NCBI GenBank assembly: GCA_004525825.1
Contig: SPBY01000171.1
Span: 1-6,559, forward strand
Length of the DNA stretch: 6,559 bases
Direction of reading: 5' to 3'
From: Bacteroidia bacterium
Lineage (GTDB): Bacteria; Bacteroidota; Bacteroidia; Bacteroidales; GCA-2748055
Part shown: positions 4,621 to 6,559 of the stretch, in pieces
Layout of the letters: every line of letters begins with the position of its first letter
Position numbering within the stretch: position 1 is the stretch's first letter
Program-made: the position numbers and the translations under genes
The notes under the pieces: generated by a model
Seen by the model: the letters and a program-made list of their open reading frames with translations, nothing else
What the model was told of the DNA's origin: nothing
Databases searched by the model: none

Positions 4621-6559
4621 AAACTTCAAGTTTGACAAGCGTTATCCCTGCCCCCCCGCGTTCCACATGCTCGTCGCCGTACCACTCCACCAGGTCTACC
4701 GCATGCAGGTACTCTCGAATCAGCTGGCGCAGGATGCCGTTTCCTTTTCCATGCAGGATCCTCAATTCGCGGGCATTGACCATGATGGCTTCATCAATAA
4801 AATCCACCACGATTTCCATGGCTTCATCGGCCCGCTTGCCACGCAGGTCAATATCGGGCCGGAACTGGACCCTCCGGGTACTCACGTTCCAGTCGCCCAG
4901 CTCCACTTTTGACTTATCCTTGATCCGGAGGCGGCCCGCCTCCTCTGCTCTGATCTTCTCGAGCTGGTCCAGTTTTGTATTGGTCTTCAGCATGCCAAAA
5001 GCCACCACACACTTCTTTCCCTTGATTTCCAAGACCTCCCCGGCTGCTTCCTGACCGATGATCCGGACCATATCCCCCACCCTGATCTCAGGATCCTCCT
5101 TCACTTGCTTCTGGGCAAGGGTCTTCTTGGATCGCTGTCTCAGATCGGGCCTGTGGGATTCTAGTTCCCCACCCTTCTTGCGAAGCTCCTGAAGCTGATT
5201 TTCCACCTTCTTTTCCTCTCTTCCTTTTTCCACAGCCAGTTGCTCACTGAAATCAGTCAGCTCTTTTCGGATCTCCCGGGTCCGCTCCTTCTCCGCCCCT
5301 GCTTCCTTGATCTCACGTATGGTCTGCTCAATCTTTTTGTTGGCCCCCAGGAGCATATCATCGGCCCTGGCTTTAGCTTCCTTCACGATGGCCTTGCGCT
5401 GTTTGTCGCTCTCCTGCAGTTCCTTCTCGTACCGTTCCATCAGCTCTTCCAGCTTCTTTTCCGATTGCCGGATCTTCTGTCTCTTTTCTTCCCAGTACTT
5501 TTTATCCCTGAGAATCTCCCGAAGATGCCTGTCAAAATCAATGTGATCCTGGCCCACTTTGTTGGAAGCCCTTCCCAGAACCTCTTCAGGTAGTCCGATC
5601 TTCCTGGCTATCTCGAAGGCGAACGAAGAGCCCGGATTTCCCACCTGCAACTGGTAAAGCGGCTGCATCTTCTGATTATCGAAAAGCATGGCCCCGTTGA
5701 TTAAGCCTTCTTCAGAGGTGGCAAAGTGCTTCAGGTTGGTATAATGGGTGGTTATGATACCGCTGGTGCCCGTCTGGTTCAGCTGCTCCAGGATAGATTC
5801 TGCAATGGCTCCCCCCAGCATCGGCTCAGTTCCGGTACCAAATTCATCGATCAGTACCAGGGTGTCCGATGCTGCATGCTTCAAAAAATACTTCATATTG
5901 AGAAGGTGCGAACTGTAGGTACTCAAATCGTTATCGATGGACTGCTCATCGCCGATATCGATAAATATCCCGGCAAAAATTCCGAACACCGACGTTTCAT
6001 TGCCAGGCACAAGAAGTCCGCACTGCACCATATACTGTAGCAATCCGATGGTCTTCAGACAGACCGATTTCCCCCCGGCATTGGGACCGGAGATAAGCAG
6101 GATGCGGTTCTTGTCTGAGAGCTGAAAGGTAAGGGGTACCACCTCTTTCTGTTCAGCCTTATGGGCCAGGTAAAGCAGTGGATGTCTTGTTTCCCTCCAG
6201 TCGAAGATCTGTTCATTTTTTATCTGGGGGCGAGCAGCCTCTATTCTCCTGGCAAACATGGCACGGGCCCGTATGAAATCGATGGTGGCCAGGAACTCCT
6301 GGGAGGAGAGCAATTCGGGTATATAAGGCCTTATATCCTTCGTAAACTCCTGCAGGATACGGATAATCTCACGGCGTTCGGCATACTCCAGTTCACGAAT
6401 CTCGTTGGCAAGCTCCACCACTTCGGCGGGCTCAATGAAAACAGTTTTTCCTGTGGCGGATTCATCGTGGACCATCCCCCCCAATTTTCTCTTGCTTCCA
6501 GACAGCACGGGGATCACCGGGCGGTTGTTCCGATAAGTAGGAGCAGCATCAGCATCCAC
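4619..6559 (-). CDS. mutS2: Endonuclease MutS2, N-terminus missing beyond the right edge
   Basis: The frame is open to the window edge. The first codon seen (GTG, 6559-6557) is almost certainly internal, because MutS2 proteins are near 800 residues and only 646 are here. Visible parts, numbered from the edge: the end of the clamp and core region with VHDESATGKTV (30-40) and IEPAEVVEL (42-50); Walker A GPNAGGKS (158-165); Walker B LVLIDEFGTGT (234-244, Asp238/Glu239); THYTNLK (271-277); a long Glu/Lys/Arg-rich coiled coil at about 345-470; a small beta-rich linker (494-535); and a C-terminal Smr domain (about 569-646) with DLRG at 571-574 and HGKGNGILR at 603-611. Known family roles are ATP-dependent binding of branched DNA with Smr nuclease activity to limit recombination, and in some bacteria rescue of collided ribosomes. 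All key motifs visible here are intact. It heads the tightly packed minus-strand run, eight bases from the next gene. Confidence 0.95.
   Translation of the reverse strand: MDADAAPTYRNNRPVIPVLSGSKRKLGGMVHDESATGKTVFIEPAEVVELANEIRELEYAERREIIRILQEFTKDIRPYIPELLSSQEFLATIDFIRARAMFARRIEAARPQIKNEQIFDWRETRHPLLYLAHKAEQKEVVPLTFQLSDKNRILLISGPNAGGKSVCLKTIGLLQYMVQCGLLVPGNETSVFGIFAGIFIDIGDEQSIDNDLSTYSSHLLNMKYFLKHAASDTLVLIDEFGTGTEPMLGGAIAESILEQLNQTGTSGIITTHYTNLKHFATSEEGLINGAMLFDNQKMQPLYQLQVGNPGSSFAFEIARKIGLPEEVLGRASNKVGQDHIDFDRHLREILRDKKYWEEKRQKIRQSEKKLEELMERYEKELQESDKQRKAIVKEAKARADDMLLGANKKIEQTIREIKEAGAEKERTREIRKELTDFSEQLAVEKGREEKKVENQLQELRKKGGELESHRPDLRQRSKKTLAQKQVKEDPEIRVGDMVRIIGQEAAGEVLEIKGKKCVVAFGMLKTNTKLDQLEKIRAEEAGRLRIKDKSKVELGDWNVSTRRVQFRPDIDLRGKRADEAMEIVVDFIDEAIMVNARELRILHGKGNGILRQLIREYLHAVDLVEWYGDEHVERGGAGITLVKLEV

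Larger units (their letters stand above)
1065..6559 (-). other. Putative operon: mutS2, two GNAT/FemAB-like genes, deacetylase, sulfotransferase
   Basis: Five same-strand genes follow one another with junctions of +8 bases (4611-4618), 0 bases (TAAATG at 3908-3903), a 17-base overlap (2958-2974) and a 4-base overlap (1949-1952). There is no space for internal terminators or dedicated intergenic promoters. A promoter, if there is one for the whole unit, lies upstream of mutS2 and outside the window. Promoters inside the mutS2 coding region cannot be excluded. No terminator hairpin with a T run is visible in the 25-base gap after the sulfotransferase gene (1040-1064). Confidence 0.75.

Noticed and set aside
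4529..4912. 127-codon plus-strand open frame across the mutS2 / GNAT-like junction
   Set aside because: It is antisense to two well-supported genes, with no domain and no ribosome binding evidence.
5240..5593. 117-codon plus-strand open frame rich in Leu, Phe and Pro that looks like a membrane protein
   Set aside because: It is antisense to the MutS2 coiled coil. Glu/Lys-rich codons read backwards give Leu/Phe-rich peptides, so the hydrophobicity is an artefact.
5726..6040. 104-codon plus-strand open frame
   Set aside because: It is antisense to the conserved MutS2 ATPase core. The peptide has no recognisable motif.
6557..6559. GTG at the edge as the true start of mutS2
   Set aside because: The frame continues past the window, and about 150-180 residues of the normal MutS2 N-terminus are missing, so the codon is internal Val.

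Overview
The window looks like a chromosomal stretch from a member of the Bacteroidota, probably Bacteroidales or a relative. This is inferred from two things. The FtsE-type ATPase carries the FQDFQLL-DRSV wording around its Q-loop that I associate with that phylum, and its start codon has no clear Shine-Dalgarno sequence. The MutS2 protein also reads like Bacteroidota MutS2 (VHDESATGKTV-IEPAEVVE). No rRNA, tRNA, insertion sequence, CRISPR array or phage gene was found.

Layout: the left edge holds the first 41 codons of an unidentified minus-strand gene that opens with a membrane anchor (1-125). A 200-base AT-rich divergent intergenic region follows (126-325), then an ftsE-like ABC ATPase gene on the plus strand (326-1039). 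After a 25-base convergent gap, everything to the right edge is on the minus strand. In transcription order (right to left) it reads: mutS2 (5' part missing, beyond the edge), a shortened GNAT/FemAB-like paralogue, its full-length paralogue, a polysaccharide deacetylase, and a sulfotransferase.

The five minus-strand genes are packed like one transcript: an 8-base gap, a TAAATG junction with no gap, a 17-base overlap and a 4-base ATGA overlap. The four small genes look like a glycan-tailoring set: two acyl- or aminoacyl-transferase-like proteins, one deacetylase and one sulfotransferase. They are probably co-transcribed behind the DNA-maintenance gene mutS2. No glycosyltransferase, flippase or polymerase is in the window, so the glycan they would act on is unknown.

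The most unusual signal is the tandem GNAT/FemAB-like pair. The 234-residue copy aligns with the 315-residue copy almost without gaps, except for one clean in-frame loss of about 67 residues (about 201 bases) from the centre. That removes the conserved linker and the start of the second subdomain, yet the gene keeps an open frame, a ribosome binding site and tight coupling to its neighbours.
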